Shown one piece after another: positions 18,101 through 30,586 of a stretch of DNA of 64,000 nt. Below the pieces are notes generated by a model, which saw nothing but the letters and a program-made list of their open reading frames with translations, made no database searches and was not told the origin of the DNA. The position numbers and the translations under genes are program-made. The stretch is taken from contig NZ_AP022614.1 of NCBI RefSeq assembly GCF_010730575.1, forward strand, positions 4,340,001 through 4,404,000, given 5' to 3'. The stretch is from Mycobacterium parmense (GTDB lineage: Bacteria > Actinomycetota > Actinomycetes > Mycobacteriales > Mycobacteriaceae). Numbering within the stretch: the first letter of the stretch is position 1; each line of letters opens with the position of its first letter.

Positions 18101-18550
18101 CTACGGCACAACGGCGGGCTCGAACCGGAAGACGGCGAGCCGGCCGGCCAGCGCCTCGAATTCGTCGGCGCTGCCGTCGCGCACCAACCCGGAGCGTTTG
18201 GCGAACGCCACCCCCACCGGCACCTCGGTGGAGAACGCCCGCAACACCGGCCGGGCTTCTTCGGCGTTGAGTTCGACGATCCGGACCGGTCGCGATCGCC
18301 TGCCCCGCGCGAGCGTGCCGCGGCCCGCGGCGCGGGCGTTCGCCGCCCAGTCGGCGCCGGGATAACCGGCCACCACATAGAGGCCGCCGCGGAATTCGAA
18401 CGGGGTCATCGGCGTGCTGCGCGGTCGGCCCGATTTGCGGCCGGCCACGGTGAGCACCATCGCGGGGCCGGTGGGGATGCCGAGGCGTTGCACGGCCATC
18501 ATCACCTTGTTCATCGGCTTGAGGTAGCGCGGCGGGCGCAGTTCGGACAT
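18101..18550 (-). CDS. Deazaflavin-dependent nitroreductase-family (Ddn-like) protein
   Basis: The 149-residue protein has the split beta-barrel pattern of the F420-dependent nitroreductase/FDOR family: an N-terminal helix, LTVAGRKSGRPRSTPMTPFE and LYVVAGYPGADW. The GRKSG and GADW stretches are typical cofactor-binding parts. The family reduces nitroimidazoles, quinones and other small molecules with F420H2 or binds other flavins; the substrate here is unknown. It lies one base after the NmrA-like gene, so the two form an operon, divergent from a sigma factor gene. The start at ATG 18550 removes a poor 14-residue extension. Confidence 0.75.
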   Translation of the reverse strand: MSELRPPRYLKPMNKVMMAVQRLGIPTGPAMVLTVAGRKSGRPRSTPMTPFEFRGGLYVVAGYPGADWAANARAAGRGTLARGRRSRPVRIVELNAEEARPVLRAFSTEVPVGVAFAKRSGLVRDGSADEFEALAGRLAVFRFEPAVVP

Positions 18551-18551
18551 G

Positions 18552-19397
18552 TCAGGCTCCTTGCCCGTCGAACAGGTTGCGGTGCGCGGCAACCCACTGC
18601 GCGAAGGGCAGCGCCGGGCGGCCGGTGATCTTCTCGACGTCGTGGGTCACCGGGGCGGGCCTGTCCAGCGTTGCGGACAGCATCGCGGCGTACGCGTCGG
18701 CGAAATCGGCCGTGAAGCCGATGCCGATGAACCGCCGCCGCACCGCATCCATCGGAATCTCCCGGTACCGCAGCGGGCGGTCCAGGACCTTTCCGATCGT
18801 CTCGACGAGCTCGGTGTTGGTCAAGGCCTGCGGACCGGTGAGCGGTATTCGTTGTCCCACATGTTCGTCGGTGAGCAGCGTGTGCGCCGCGACCGCCGCG
18901 ATGTCGCTCTCGGCGATGGGCGCAGACGACGACCCGGCGCAGGGCCCCGCCACCACGTCGCCACCGCGGATCTGCGCCGACCACATGCCGGCGAAGTTGC
19001 TCGCGAAGACCGAGGGCCGCAGACTCACCCAGGCCAGCCCGGAGTCGACGGCGAGCTGCTCCACCTCCTTGTTGCGGTCGCCGCGGAATCGGGAGGGCTG
19101 GCGGGAGAAGTCGTCGTCGGCGTTGATCGCCGACAGGGCAACCAACTTCGTGACGCCGGCGCGCACGCATCCGGCCACGAAGCCGGGCAGGCCCTCGCCG
19201 AGTGCGCGGGAGTTGAGGAACACCGCCGTCGCGCCCGGCAGGGCCGCCCCCGCCGAGCCGAGCACCTCGACGGGGGTGGGGAACCCGGCGCGGTCGGGGT
19301 TGCGGCTCACCGCCCGCACCCGGGCGCCGGCGGCGACGAGCTCGGCCACCAGCGGGCGCCCGACGTTGCCGCTGGCACCCGTTACGACGATCGTCAT
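18552..19397 (-). CDS. NmrA-like NAD(P)-binding reductase
   Basis: The 281-residue protein is an atypical short-chain reductase: Rossmann motif VVTGASGNVGRPL at the N-terminus, an NADP-type Arg in AVSRNPDRAG, and no catalytic YxxxK, as in NmrA/azoreductase-like proteins. The substrate is unknown; relatives act as redox sensors or quinone reductases. It is transcribed together with the deazaflavin-dependent protein and starts 112 bases from a divergent ECF sigma factor. ECF41-type sigma genes are often linked to carboxymuconolactone decarboxylase, oxidoreductase or epimerase genes, so regulation by that sigma factor is a reasonable inference. Confidence 0.78.
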   Translation of the reverse strand: MTIVVTGASGNVGRPLVAELVAAGARVRAVSRNPDRAGFPTPVEVLGSAGAALPGATAVFLNSRALGEGLPGFVAGCVRAGVTKLVALSAINADDDFSRQPSRFRGDRNKEVEQLAVDSGLAWVSLRPSVFASNFAGMWSAQIRGGDVVAGPCAGSSSAPIAESDIAAVAAHTLLTDEHVGQRIPLTGPQALTNTELVETIGKVLDRPLRYREIPMDAVRRRFIGIGFTADFADAYAAMLSATLDRPAPVTHDVEKITGRPALPFAQWVAAHRNLFDGQGA

Positions 19398-19456
19398 GAA
19401 TCTGCTCCTTCCCGGAGTTCTGTGCTTGCTCCACCAAGGACGGCGCGGAAGGTGAG

Positions 19457-19483
19457 AAAGTTACGCAAGCAACCCGTAACTTT
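19457..19483. promoter_or_regulatory. 27-base palindrome between NmrA-like gene and sigma factor
   Basis: The sequence has two perfect 9-base arms, AAAGTTACG (19457-19465) and CGTAACTTT (19475-19483), with a nine-base spacer. It sits in the divergent promoter region, 59 bases from the reductase start and 26 from the sigma-factor start. The GTTAC...GTAAC form is like operators of dimeric winged-helix regulators (for example HxlR type). No such regulator is encoded next to it in the window. Confidence 0.65.
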
Positions 19484-19509
19484 TCGCACCGTCGGATCGT
19501 CGAAGATTC

Positions 19510-20370
19510 ATGAACAAGTCGCCGTCAACCCAGGACCGCCTCAGCGAGGCCTGGCGCCGAAACCACCCGTATCTGATCAACCTTGCCTATCAAATGCTGG
19601 GCGATGTCGGCGCCGCCGAAGACGTTGCGCAAGAGGCTTTTCTGCGGCTGTCGCATGCCCTCGGCAGCGGCGACATCGGCGACGTGCGTGGCTGGCTGAC
19701 CGTGGTGGCAAGTCGTCTGTGCCTCGATCAGGCGCGGTCTGCCCGCGCCCGCCACGAGCGGGTGGGCGACGTCGGCGAGCAGTGGGCGTCGCGCCGCCCG
19801 GGCCCCGCCGAGCGCGTCACCCTGGACGACGAGATCCGCTCCGCGTTGCTGGAAGTACTGCGCAGGCTCAGTCCCGCCGAGCGGGTGGCCTTCGTGCTGC
19901 ACGACGTGTTCGCTGTCCCGTTCGACACGATCGCCGAGACCGTCGGCCGCCCCGCCGGAACGTGCCGCCAGCTGGCGCGACGGGCGCGCGCGAAATTCGT
20001 TGCGGCCCAACCCAAGCTGACAGAGGTGTCCGCATCGGAGCATCAACTGGTCACCGAGAGGTTCATCACCGCCTGCGCCAACGGCGACATCGACGCGCTG
20101 ATCGCCGTCCTGGACCCCGCGGTCTGGGGGGTGGGCACACTGCTCGCCGAGCCCGCGCCGCCGCCACAGGTCAATCACGGACCGCGGGCGGTGGCCACCA
20201 ATCTGCTGGTCTATCTGGGCCCCGGCGCGACGCTGGTGAGCGGGCCCGCCGGGCAACCGGTGGTGCTCGCCTTCGCCAACCGCCGGCTGTTCGCGGCAGT
20301 CGTGCTGACCGTCATCGCCGGCCGGATCACCAAAATCGAGGCGCTCGCCGACCCGTCGGCGCGGTTTTAA
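19510..20370 (+). CDS. ECF sigma factor, SigI-like, with C-terminal SnoaL-like domain
   Basis: The 286-residue protein has sigma region 2 (about 15-80; YLINLAYQMLGDVGAAEDVAQEAF) and region 4 (about 115-165; LSPAERVAFVLHDVFAVPFDTIAE), followed by a SnoaL/NTF2-like domain (about 180-286). This is the ECF41/SigI-SigJ layout, in which the C-terminal domain replaces an anti-sigma factor. Its wording is closest to M. tuberculosis SigI as I recall it (e.g. RGWL.VV.SRLCLD, VTLDDE), but the locus differs, so I leave the symbol empty. It is divergent from the NmrA/deazaflavin operon. Its stop overlaps the stop of the next gene on the other strand by three bases. Confidence 0.87.
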   Translation: MNKSPSTQDRLSEAWRRNHPYLINLAYQMLGDVGAAEDVAQEAFLRLSHALGSGDIGDVRGWLTVVASRLCLDQARSARARHERVGDVGEQWASRRPGPAERVTLDDEIRSALLEVLRRLSPAERVAFVLHDVFAVPFDTIAETVGRPAGTCRQLARRARAKFVAAQPKLTEVSASEHQLVTERFITACANGDIDALIAVLDPAVWGVGTLLAEPAPPPQVNHGPRAVATNLLVYLGPGATLVSGPAGQPVVLAFANRRLFAAVVLTVIAGRITKIEALADPSARF

Positions 20371-21518
20371 GGCCGTCTGCCGCGGGCGCGGTGGGGGCGC
20401 GCCGCGAAATAGCCCGCCACGGTGGCGGTGACCTGGAGGAACTTGCGTCGCGTCGCCGGCGCCATCTCCCGGCTGACGTCGATGACGCCGCCGGGCCGCA
20501 GATGGGGATCGAAGGGCACCTCGACCACCGGCTGCCCGTGATCGATGAACTCGCGTGCGAGCAGGTTCTTGGTGCGTTTGTCGGCGTGCCCGTCGGAGTC
20601 GTTGAGCACGACGATGCTGTTCTGCAGCAGGTGCGACATCCCTTGGTCCGACAGCCATTCCATGGTGCGGGCGGCGGCGGACGCCCCGTCGGCCCATGGT
20701 GAGGACACCACGATCAAGGCATCCAGGTCGCGCAGGACTTCCTGGGTGACCGGCGCGTCCATGGTCGACCCGCAGTCGATGACCGAGATCGCGAAGTGGC
20801 GGTCCAGGCGCAGCGCGGCCTCGCGGTAGATCGCGGGATCGAGCACCCGACGAGGGCCGGCCGCCGGCTCGCCGCCGAGCACGTACAACCCGGCGGAGTT
20901 GCGGCCGACGCGGGCCACCACGTCACCGAAGGACTGCAGGTTCTTGTCGGCGGTCAGCTCCCAGAACGAGCCGGCCGAGCCGGGGTCGATCCGGCTGGCG
21001 AGCCTGCCGAACGCGGTGTCGGCGTCGATGGCGACGACATGGTCGTGCCTGCGGAGCTCGGCGAACAGGGACCCGACGCTGGCGGCCACCGACGTCTTGC
21101 CGACGCCGCCCTTGCCCAGCACGCCGACCTTGAAATTGCCGTGCAGGTCGGTCCGTATCGCCGCCTGGAATCCGGCCTCCTCGAGTTGCGCCGGTGAGGG
21201 ACCGGGATTGACCAGCCCGAACGTGGCCAGGCGCAGGAGGCGGCGCCATCCGCGGCCGGCCGCCGCCGGCTCGTGTGGGGGCCGCACGGGGAGGGGCGGC
21301 GGGGGCGGGACTGCAGGGGCGGCCGGCTGGGGCCGGACTGCCGCGTGCGGCGGCGGCGAGGGCGGCCCCGCGGGAGCGGGGCTCGGGGCGCCCGGGCGGG
21401 GGCGGGGGTCGGAACCGGGCGGGCCTGCCGCGGGCGGGGCGGGCGGGCCTGGCGGGGTGGCCGAGCCGGGCCGGTCACGCTGCAGGCGGTCGCGCAGGAA
21501 TTCGTCGCGCTCGTTCAT
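20367..21518 (-). CDS. MinD/ParA-like ATPase with Pro-rich N-terminus (EspI/Rv3860 family)
   Basis: The 383-residue protein has an N-terminal region very rich in Pro, Gly and Ala (about 18-105), then an ATPase domain with deviant Walker A VLGKGGVGKTSVAAS (about 152-160), AIDADTAFGRLA and a nucleotide-contact VVLNDSD. This is the same layout as EspI at 598-1941, and M. tuberculosis has such a protein (Rv3860) between ESX-1 and gltB. Its role is unknown; an effect on type VII secretion is a guess from the EspI likeness. The start at 21518 (MNERDEFLRDRL) is chosen because upstream codons look non-coding. Confidence 0.82.
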   Translation of the reverse strand: MNERDEFLRDRLQRDRPGSATPPGPPAPPAAGPPGSDPRPRPGAPSPAPAGPPSPPPHAAVRPQPAAPAVPPPPPLPVRPPHEPAAAGRGWRRLLRLATFGLVNPGPSPAQLEEAGFQAAIRTDLHGNFKVGVLGKGGVGKTSVAASVGSLFAELRRHDHVVAIDADTAFGRLASRIDPGSAGSFWELTADKNLQSFGDVVARVGRNSAGLYVLGGEPAAGPRRVLDPAIYREAALRLDRHFAISVIDCGSTMDAPVTQEVLRDLDALIVVSSPWADGASAAARTMEWLSDQGMSHLLQNSIVVLNDSDGHADKRTKNLLAREFIDHGQPVVEVPFDPHLRPGGVIDVSREMAPATRRKFLQVTATVAGYFAARPHRARGRRP

Positions 21519-22035
21519 GGGCTCCTCGTCGGCCCTCCTCCCACGCCAGGGCATCGATCGTCGCTCCTGCGGTGGGTCCGGGGCAAATTCGTCGAGTGAT
21601 GAGCGCCACGGCCGCCGTGCCGACGACGCCCGCCGGCCACTGCCGGCGACGGTGCCAGCGGATCTGCCACAGCGGCCGCGCAAACTCGCCGACGGCCCGT
21701 TGAGGTCACGCCGCACCGCCGCAGGTCGCGCGCTGAGCACGGCGCCGCGCGGTTTCGGCCGCGTCGGCGGTGCGCTTCGGCCCGAGGCCGTGGCAAAGGT
21801 TCTCCGGCGGCTGAATCACCGGCTGACCCGGCGCCGCCGGTCGCGGCGCGGGTACAGTATCGTTGTCGAAAAGTCCTCGTCGGGGGCGTCGGCGGCCGCT
21901 GGTCGCCGCCAATTTACGGTGTCGCCGGTTGGCGGTTAGACTTGACCAAGTTGGCATGTCAGGCGGGTATTGTCATATCGTTTTACGACTTGTCGAGACC
22001 GGTTCCAAGCCACCGTTCAGCGCTGCACGGACGAT

Positions 22036-22064
22036 CCCCCCACCGGACCATGTCCGCCCGGGGG
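22036..22064 (+). promoter_or_regulatory. Hairpin in the presumed gltB leader
   Basis: CCCCC (22036-22040) can pair with GGGGG (22060-22064), and the inner GGAC (22045-22048) with GTCC (22052-22055) around a CAT loop. There is no U-run, so it is not a typical terminator. It lies about 140 bases before the gltB ATG and could be part of an RNA leader. No known riboswitch class was recognised. Confidence 0.4.
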
Positions 22065-22137
22065 ACAGCCTAGTCGACAAGGCCGAAGGGGCCTAAGCCC
22101 GCAACCTCTGGGTGCGGCCTCCTCGAACCGCTCGTGA

Positions 22138-22181
22138 GGGCCACGGAAGGGCCACGGAAGGGCCGCGTAGGGCCGCTGGAA
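22138..22181 (+). repeat. Short tandem repeat before gltB
   Basis: Four consecutive units begin GGGCC: two exact 11-base units GGGCCACGGAA (22138-22148 and 22149-22159), then GGGCCGCGTA and GGGCCGCTGGAA. The array ends about 25 bases before the gltB start and so lies in the leader near the ribosome-binding site. It may be a slippage-prone repeat or a protein-binding site. Confidence 0.6.
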
Positions 22182-22206
22182 AGTTCTGGTGAAGGGTCAG
22201 GTGCAT

Positions 22207-26782
<4,576 letters not shown>

Positions 26783-26790
<8 letters not shown>

Positions 26791-28258
26791 CCCGACCGGC
26801 TTCCTGAAATACACGCATCGGGAATTGCCGCAGCGCCGGCCTGTCCCGCTGCGGCTGCGCGACTGGAACGAGGTCTACGAGGACTTCGACGAGGAGTCGG
26901 TGCGCGAGCAGGCCACCCGCTGCATGGATTGCGGAATCCCCTTCTGCCACAACGGGTGCCCGCTGGGAAACCTGATCCCGGAGTGGAACGACCTCACCCG
27001 TAGGGGTCGCTGGCGCGACGCGATCGAGCGACTGCACGCCACCAACAACTTCCCGGACTTCACCGGCCGGCTGTGCCCCGCGCCGTGTGAGCCGGCGTGC
27101 GTGCTGGGCATCAACCAGGATCCGGTGACGATCAAGCAGATCGAGCTCGAGATCATCGACCGGGCCTTCGACGACGGGCTGGTGGTGGCGCTGCCCCCGG
27201 ACGAGCTGACCGGCAAGAAGGTCGCCGTCGTCGGGTCGGGCCCGGCCGGCCTGGCCGCCGCCCAGCAGCTGACCCGCGCAGGGCATGCGGTCACCGTCTT
27301 CGAGCGGGCCGATCGCATCGGCGGGCTGCTGCGCTACGGCATCCCGGAATTCAAGATGGAAAAGCGCGTCCTCGACCGCCGCCTCGAGCAGATGCGCGCC
27401 GAGGGCACCGAGTTCCGGGCGGGCGTCAACGTCGGAGTCGACATCACCGCCGAGCAGCTGCGCGCCGAGTTCGACGCCGTCGTGTTGGCCGGCGGTGCCA
27501 CCGCCTGGCGGGATCTGCCCGTACCCGGCCGGGAACTCGACGGGATCCACCAGGCGATGGAGTTCCTGCCGTGGGGCAATCGCCAGGCGCTGGGCGAGCT
27601 GGGCGCCGACGAGGTGGACGCGGACGGCCAGCCGCCGCTGACCGCCAAGGGCAAGAAGGTGGTCATCATCGGCGGCGGTGACACCGGGGCCGACTGCCTG
27701 GGCACCGTGCACCGGCAGGGTGCGACCGCCGTGCACCAGTTCGAGATCATGCCGCGTCCGCCGGAGATGCGTGCGGCGTCCACCCCGTGGCCGACGTATC
27801 CGCTGATGTATCGGGTGTCGTCGGCGCACGAAGAGGGCGGCGAGCGGGTGTTCTCCGTCAACACCGAAGAGTTCATCGGCCGGGATGGGCGCGTGACCGC
27901 CCTGAAGGCGCACGAGGTGACCATGCAGGACGGCAAATTCGTCAAGGTCGAGGGATCCGATTTCGAGCTCGAGGCCGACCTCGTCCTGCTGGCGATGGGT
28001 TTCGTCGGCCCGGAGAAGGAGGGCCTGCTCACCGACCTGGGCGTCAAGCTGACCGACCGCGGCAACGTCGCGCGCGGCGCCGACTTCGACACGTCGGTGC
28101 CCGGTGTCTTCGTTGCTGGGGACATGGGCCGCGGCCAGTCGCTGATCGTCTGGGCGATAGCTGAGGGCAGGGCCGCGGCGGCCGGTGTGGACCGGTATTT
28201 GATGGGGTCAACGGCCCTGCCGGCACCCGTCAAGCCGACTGCCGCCCCACTTCAGTAA
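26783..28258 (+). CDS. gltD: Glutamate synthase small subunit
   Basis: GltD carries FAD, binds NADPH and passes electrons through two [4Fe-4S] clusters to GltB. The 491-residue protein has the N-terminal Cys-rich cluster region ([15 protein letters not shown], about 47-61; CPAPCEPAC), the FAD-binding GxGxxG ([15 protein letters not shown], about 150) and the NADPH-binding [13 protein letters not shown] (about 295). The end [19 protein letters not shown] is the family signature. Its ATG lies inside the gltB 3' end, so translation is coupled. There are no missing residues. Confidence 0.98.
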
Positions 28259-28411
28259 TCACATCAGTCACATGAGAAACACGCGGGGGCGAATTCGGCG
28301 AGTCTGCCACGGTTTGCCAGAAATTGGTGTCTAATACTTTTCTGTGGGCGTCATCACATACGGGTAACGGTGGGGTCCCCATTGAACGGACCGATCGCAG
28401 GAGTGGTCACT

Positions 28412-28552
28412 GTGCATGTAAACCCGGTACCTCGATCGCGGGTCGGACGAATTGCCTGGTCATGGATTCGTCACCCGGTGAAGAGTCGCGAATTCCCCGC
28501 CAAACACGAACGCCTGGTGACCGCCGAAGAGTTGCTGCTGTTCGGGGTGTAA
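28412..28552 (+). CDS. Small conserved-looking protein (46 residues), Rv3857c position
   Basis: A GTG at 28412, eight bases after AGGAG, opens a 46-residue frame: basic N-terminus (HVNPVPRSRVGRIAWSW), then IRHPVKSREFPAKHERLV and an acidic, hydrophobic end TAEELLLFGV. The Trp-rich basic segment could touch membrane. It lies 153 bases after gltD on the same strand, where M. tuberculosis has the small gene Rv3857c. I know no function. Upstream GTGs at 28370 and 28403 are alternatives. Confidence 0.5.
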   Translation: MHVNPVPRSRVGRIAWSWIRHPVKSREFPAKHERLVTAEELLLFGV

Positions 28553-28618
28553 GCAGCAAACTTCGCGACCACTTAAGGATTCGCAGGTTTGCTCGTCGCG
28601 GCGGCTGGGGCTCGCCGG

Positions 28619-29467
28619 TCAGGTGAGCAGCCCGGAATCGCGGATCGCCTCGGCCAATGGTTCCAGGACGGCCGGATCGTGCGGTGGGGGCAGGTAGACG
28701 ATGCCCAGATCCAGGCCCTCGGCGGCAAGGCCCGCCGCGTCGGCGACGACCTTTCCGTAATCGAGGTCCGGCTCGAGCCGCAGGTGAGCCGACGTCATGA
28801 TCTCCGTCGGATCCCGGCCGATGTCCGCGCAGTGCGACGCCAGCACCTCCCGCTTGTGCGCGAACACGTCGGGCGGGCCCCCCACGAAGTTCCAGTGCTG
28901 GGCGTAGCGGGCCGTGATGCGCAAGGTGCGCTTCTCCCCACTGCCGCCGATGCAGATGGGCGGGTGCGGGCGCTGCACCGGTTTGGGCTCGTTGCGGGCG
29001 CCCTTGAGCTGGTAGAACCTGCCGTCGAAGTCCGTGCTCTCCTCGCTGAGCAGGCTGGTGACGACCGCGCACGCCTCCTCGAATCGGTCGAAACGCTCCT
29101 TGATGGTTCCCAGCTCGATGCCGTAGGCGCCCGACTCCTCCTCGTTCCAGCCCGCACCGATACCCAGCTCGAGCCGCCCGTCGGAGATGATGTCGACCGC
29201 GGCGGCCATGTTGGCCAGCACGGCCGGGTGCCGGTAGTGGATGCCGGTGACCAGTGTGCCCAGCCGTAACCGCCTGGTGGCCTGCGCCAGCGCGGTCAAG
29301 GTGGTCCAGCCCTCCAGGCAGGGCCCGGTGCTGTCGGAGAAGATCGGATAGAAGTGGTCGAACGTCCACCCGGACTCGAAGACGTCGATGTCATCGGCCG
29401 CCTGCCAGACGGCGAGCATCTGCCCCCAGGTGGTGTTCTGCGGTGAGGTTTTGAACGCGAATCGCAT
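28619..29467 (-). CDS. LLM-class (F420-dependent type) flavin oxidoreductase
   Basis: The 282-residue protein has the TIM-barrel pattern of the luciferase-like monooxygenase family: MRFAFKTSPQN at the N-terminus, RLRLGTLVTGIHYRHPAVLANMAAAVDIISDGRLELGIG-type core (spread over residues 60-105) and PICIGGSGEKRTLRI. In mycobacteria such proteins mostly use coenzyme F420. The substrate is unknown. It is a lone gene, convergent with the preceding small ORF and divergent from the PHP gene at 29576. Confidence 0.85.
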   Translation of the reverse strand: MRFAFKTSPQNTTWGQMLAVWQAADDIDVFESGWTFDHFYPIFSDSTGPCLEGWTTLTALAQATRRLRLGTLVTGIHYRHPAVLANMAAAVDIISDGRLELGIGAGWNEEESGAYGIELGTIKERFDRFEEACAVVTSLLSEESTDFDGRFYQLKGARNEPKPVQRPHPPICIGGSGEKRTLRITARYAQHWNFVGGPPDVFAHKREVLASHCADIGRDPTEIMTSAHLRLEPDLDYGKVVADAAGLAAEGLDLGIVYLPPPHDPAVLEPLAEAIRDSGLLT

Positions 29468-29575
29468 GCCATCGACGTTAGCGGATCTTTATGAAGGGCA
29501 ACTAAACTCGCACGGGTCGATGGCGCCCGGTCCGCTTCCCCGCGCCGGCAGTCAACGCGCGGGCACACTGAAGGC

Positions 29576-30586
29576 ATGGATCCCGTGACCGCCCTACGGC
29601 AGATCGCCTACTACAAGGACCGTAGCCGCCAGGACCCCCGGCGCGTGATGGCCTACCGCAACGCCGCCGACATCATCGAGGGCCTCGACGACGCCGCGCG
29701 GGAACGGCACGGGCAGGCCAACAGCTGGCAGTCGCTGCCGGGCATCGGCCCCAAGACGGCGAAGGTGATCGCCCAGGCCTGGTCCGGCCGCGAGCCCGAC
29801 CTGCTGGCCGAACTGCGCTCGGAAGCCGCCGATCTGGGCGGTGGCGACATCCGCGCCGCACTTCGCGGCGACCTGCATCTGCATTCGAACTGGTCGGACG
29901 GCTCGGCGCCGATCGAGGAGATGATGGCCACCGCGGCGGCGCTGGGGCACGAGTACTGCGCGCTGACGGACCATTCGCCGCGGCTGACGATCGCCAACGG
30001 ACTGTCCGCGGACCGGCTGCGCAAGCAACTCGAGGTCATCGAGCGACTGCGCGAGCAGTTCGCGCCGATGCGAATCCTGAGCGGGATCGAGGTCGACATC
30101 CTCGAGGACGGCAGCCTGGATCAGGAGCCGGAGCTGCTCGAGCGCCTCGACGTGGTGGTCGCCAGCGTGCACTCGAAGTTGTCGATGGACTCGGCCGCGA
30201 TGACGCGCCGCATGGTGCGCGCCGTGTCCGACGGCCACGCCGACGTCCTCGGCCATTGCACGGGCCGGCTGGTCGCCGGCGGGCGGGGCATCCGGCCGGA
30301 ATCGAAGTTCGACGCCGAGACGGTGTTCACCGCCTGCCGCGATCACGGCACCGCGGTGGAGATCAACTCCCGTCCGGAGCGCCGCGACCCGCCCACGCGG
30401 TTGCTGAACCTCGCGCTGGAGATCGGCTGCGTGTTCAGCATCGACACGGACGCGCACGCGCCCGGGCAGCTGGACTTCCTCGGTTATGGCGCCCAGCGCG
30501 CGCTGGACGCGGACGTTCCGGCCGACCGGATCGTCAACACCTGGCCCGCCGAACGCCTGCTGGAGTGGACCGGTTCAGTCGGGTAG
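29576..30586 (+). CDS. Helix-hairpin-helix plus PHP-domain phosphoesterase
   Basis: The 336-residue protein has an N-terminal DNA-binding part with a helix-hairpin-helix (LPGIGPKTAKVIAQA, about 50-64), like the N-terminus of DNA polymerase X, followed by a PHP metal-dependent phosphoesterase domain (DLHLHSNWSDG at about 100, ALTDHSP, GIEVDI, SVHSK, GHCTGR, EINSRPERRDP, DTDAHAP). The metal-binding His and Asp of the family are all present. PHP domains of this type act as nucleases or 3'-end processing enzymes, so a DNA-repair role is likely. It ends convergent and overlapping by 12 bases with a Y-family polymerase. Confidence 0.85.
   Translation: MDPVTALRQIAYYKDRSRQDPRRVMAYRNAADIIEGLDDAARERHGQANSWQSLPGIGPKTAKVIAQAWSGREPDLLAELRSEAADLGGGDIRAALRGDLHLHSNWSDGSAPIEEMMATAAALGHEYCALTDHSPRLTIANGLSADRLRKQLEVIERLREQFAPMRILSGIEVDILEDGSLDQEPELLERLDVVVASVHSKLSMDSAAMTRRMVRAVSDGHADVLGHCTGRLVAGGRGIRPESKFDAETVFTACRDHGTAVEINSRPERRDPPTRLLNLALEIGCVFSIDTDAHAPGQLDFLGYGAQRALDADVPADRIVNTWPAERLLEWTGSVG

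Larger units (their letters stand above)
21519..22206 (+). promoter_or_regulatory. Long upstream region of gltBD
   Basis: These 688 bases have no convincing gene; the open frames in all readings are Arg-rich, as expected from GC-rich non-coding DNA. The right half should be the gltB promoter and 5' leader. A TTGACC at 21942-21947 could be a -35 box, but no well-spaced -10 follows. A hairpin (22036-22064) and a short tandem repeat (22138-22181) lie in the presumed leader and are listed separately. Confidence 0.5.

Noticed and set aside
21519..22206. A possible small gene upstream of gltB
   Set aside because: Several short frames exist in both directions, but none has a ribosome-binding site together with a plausible protein sequence.
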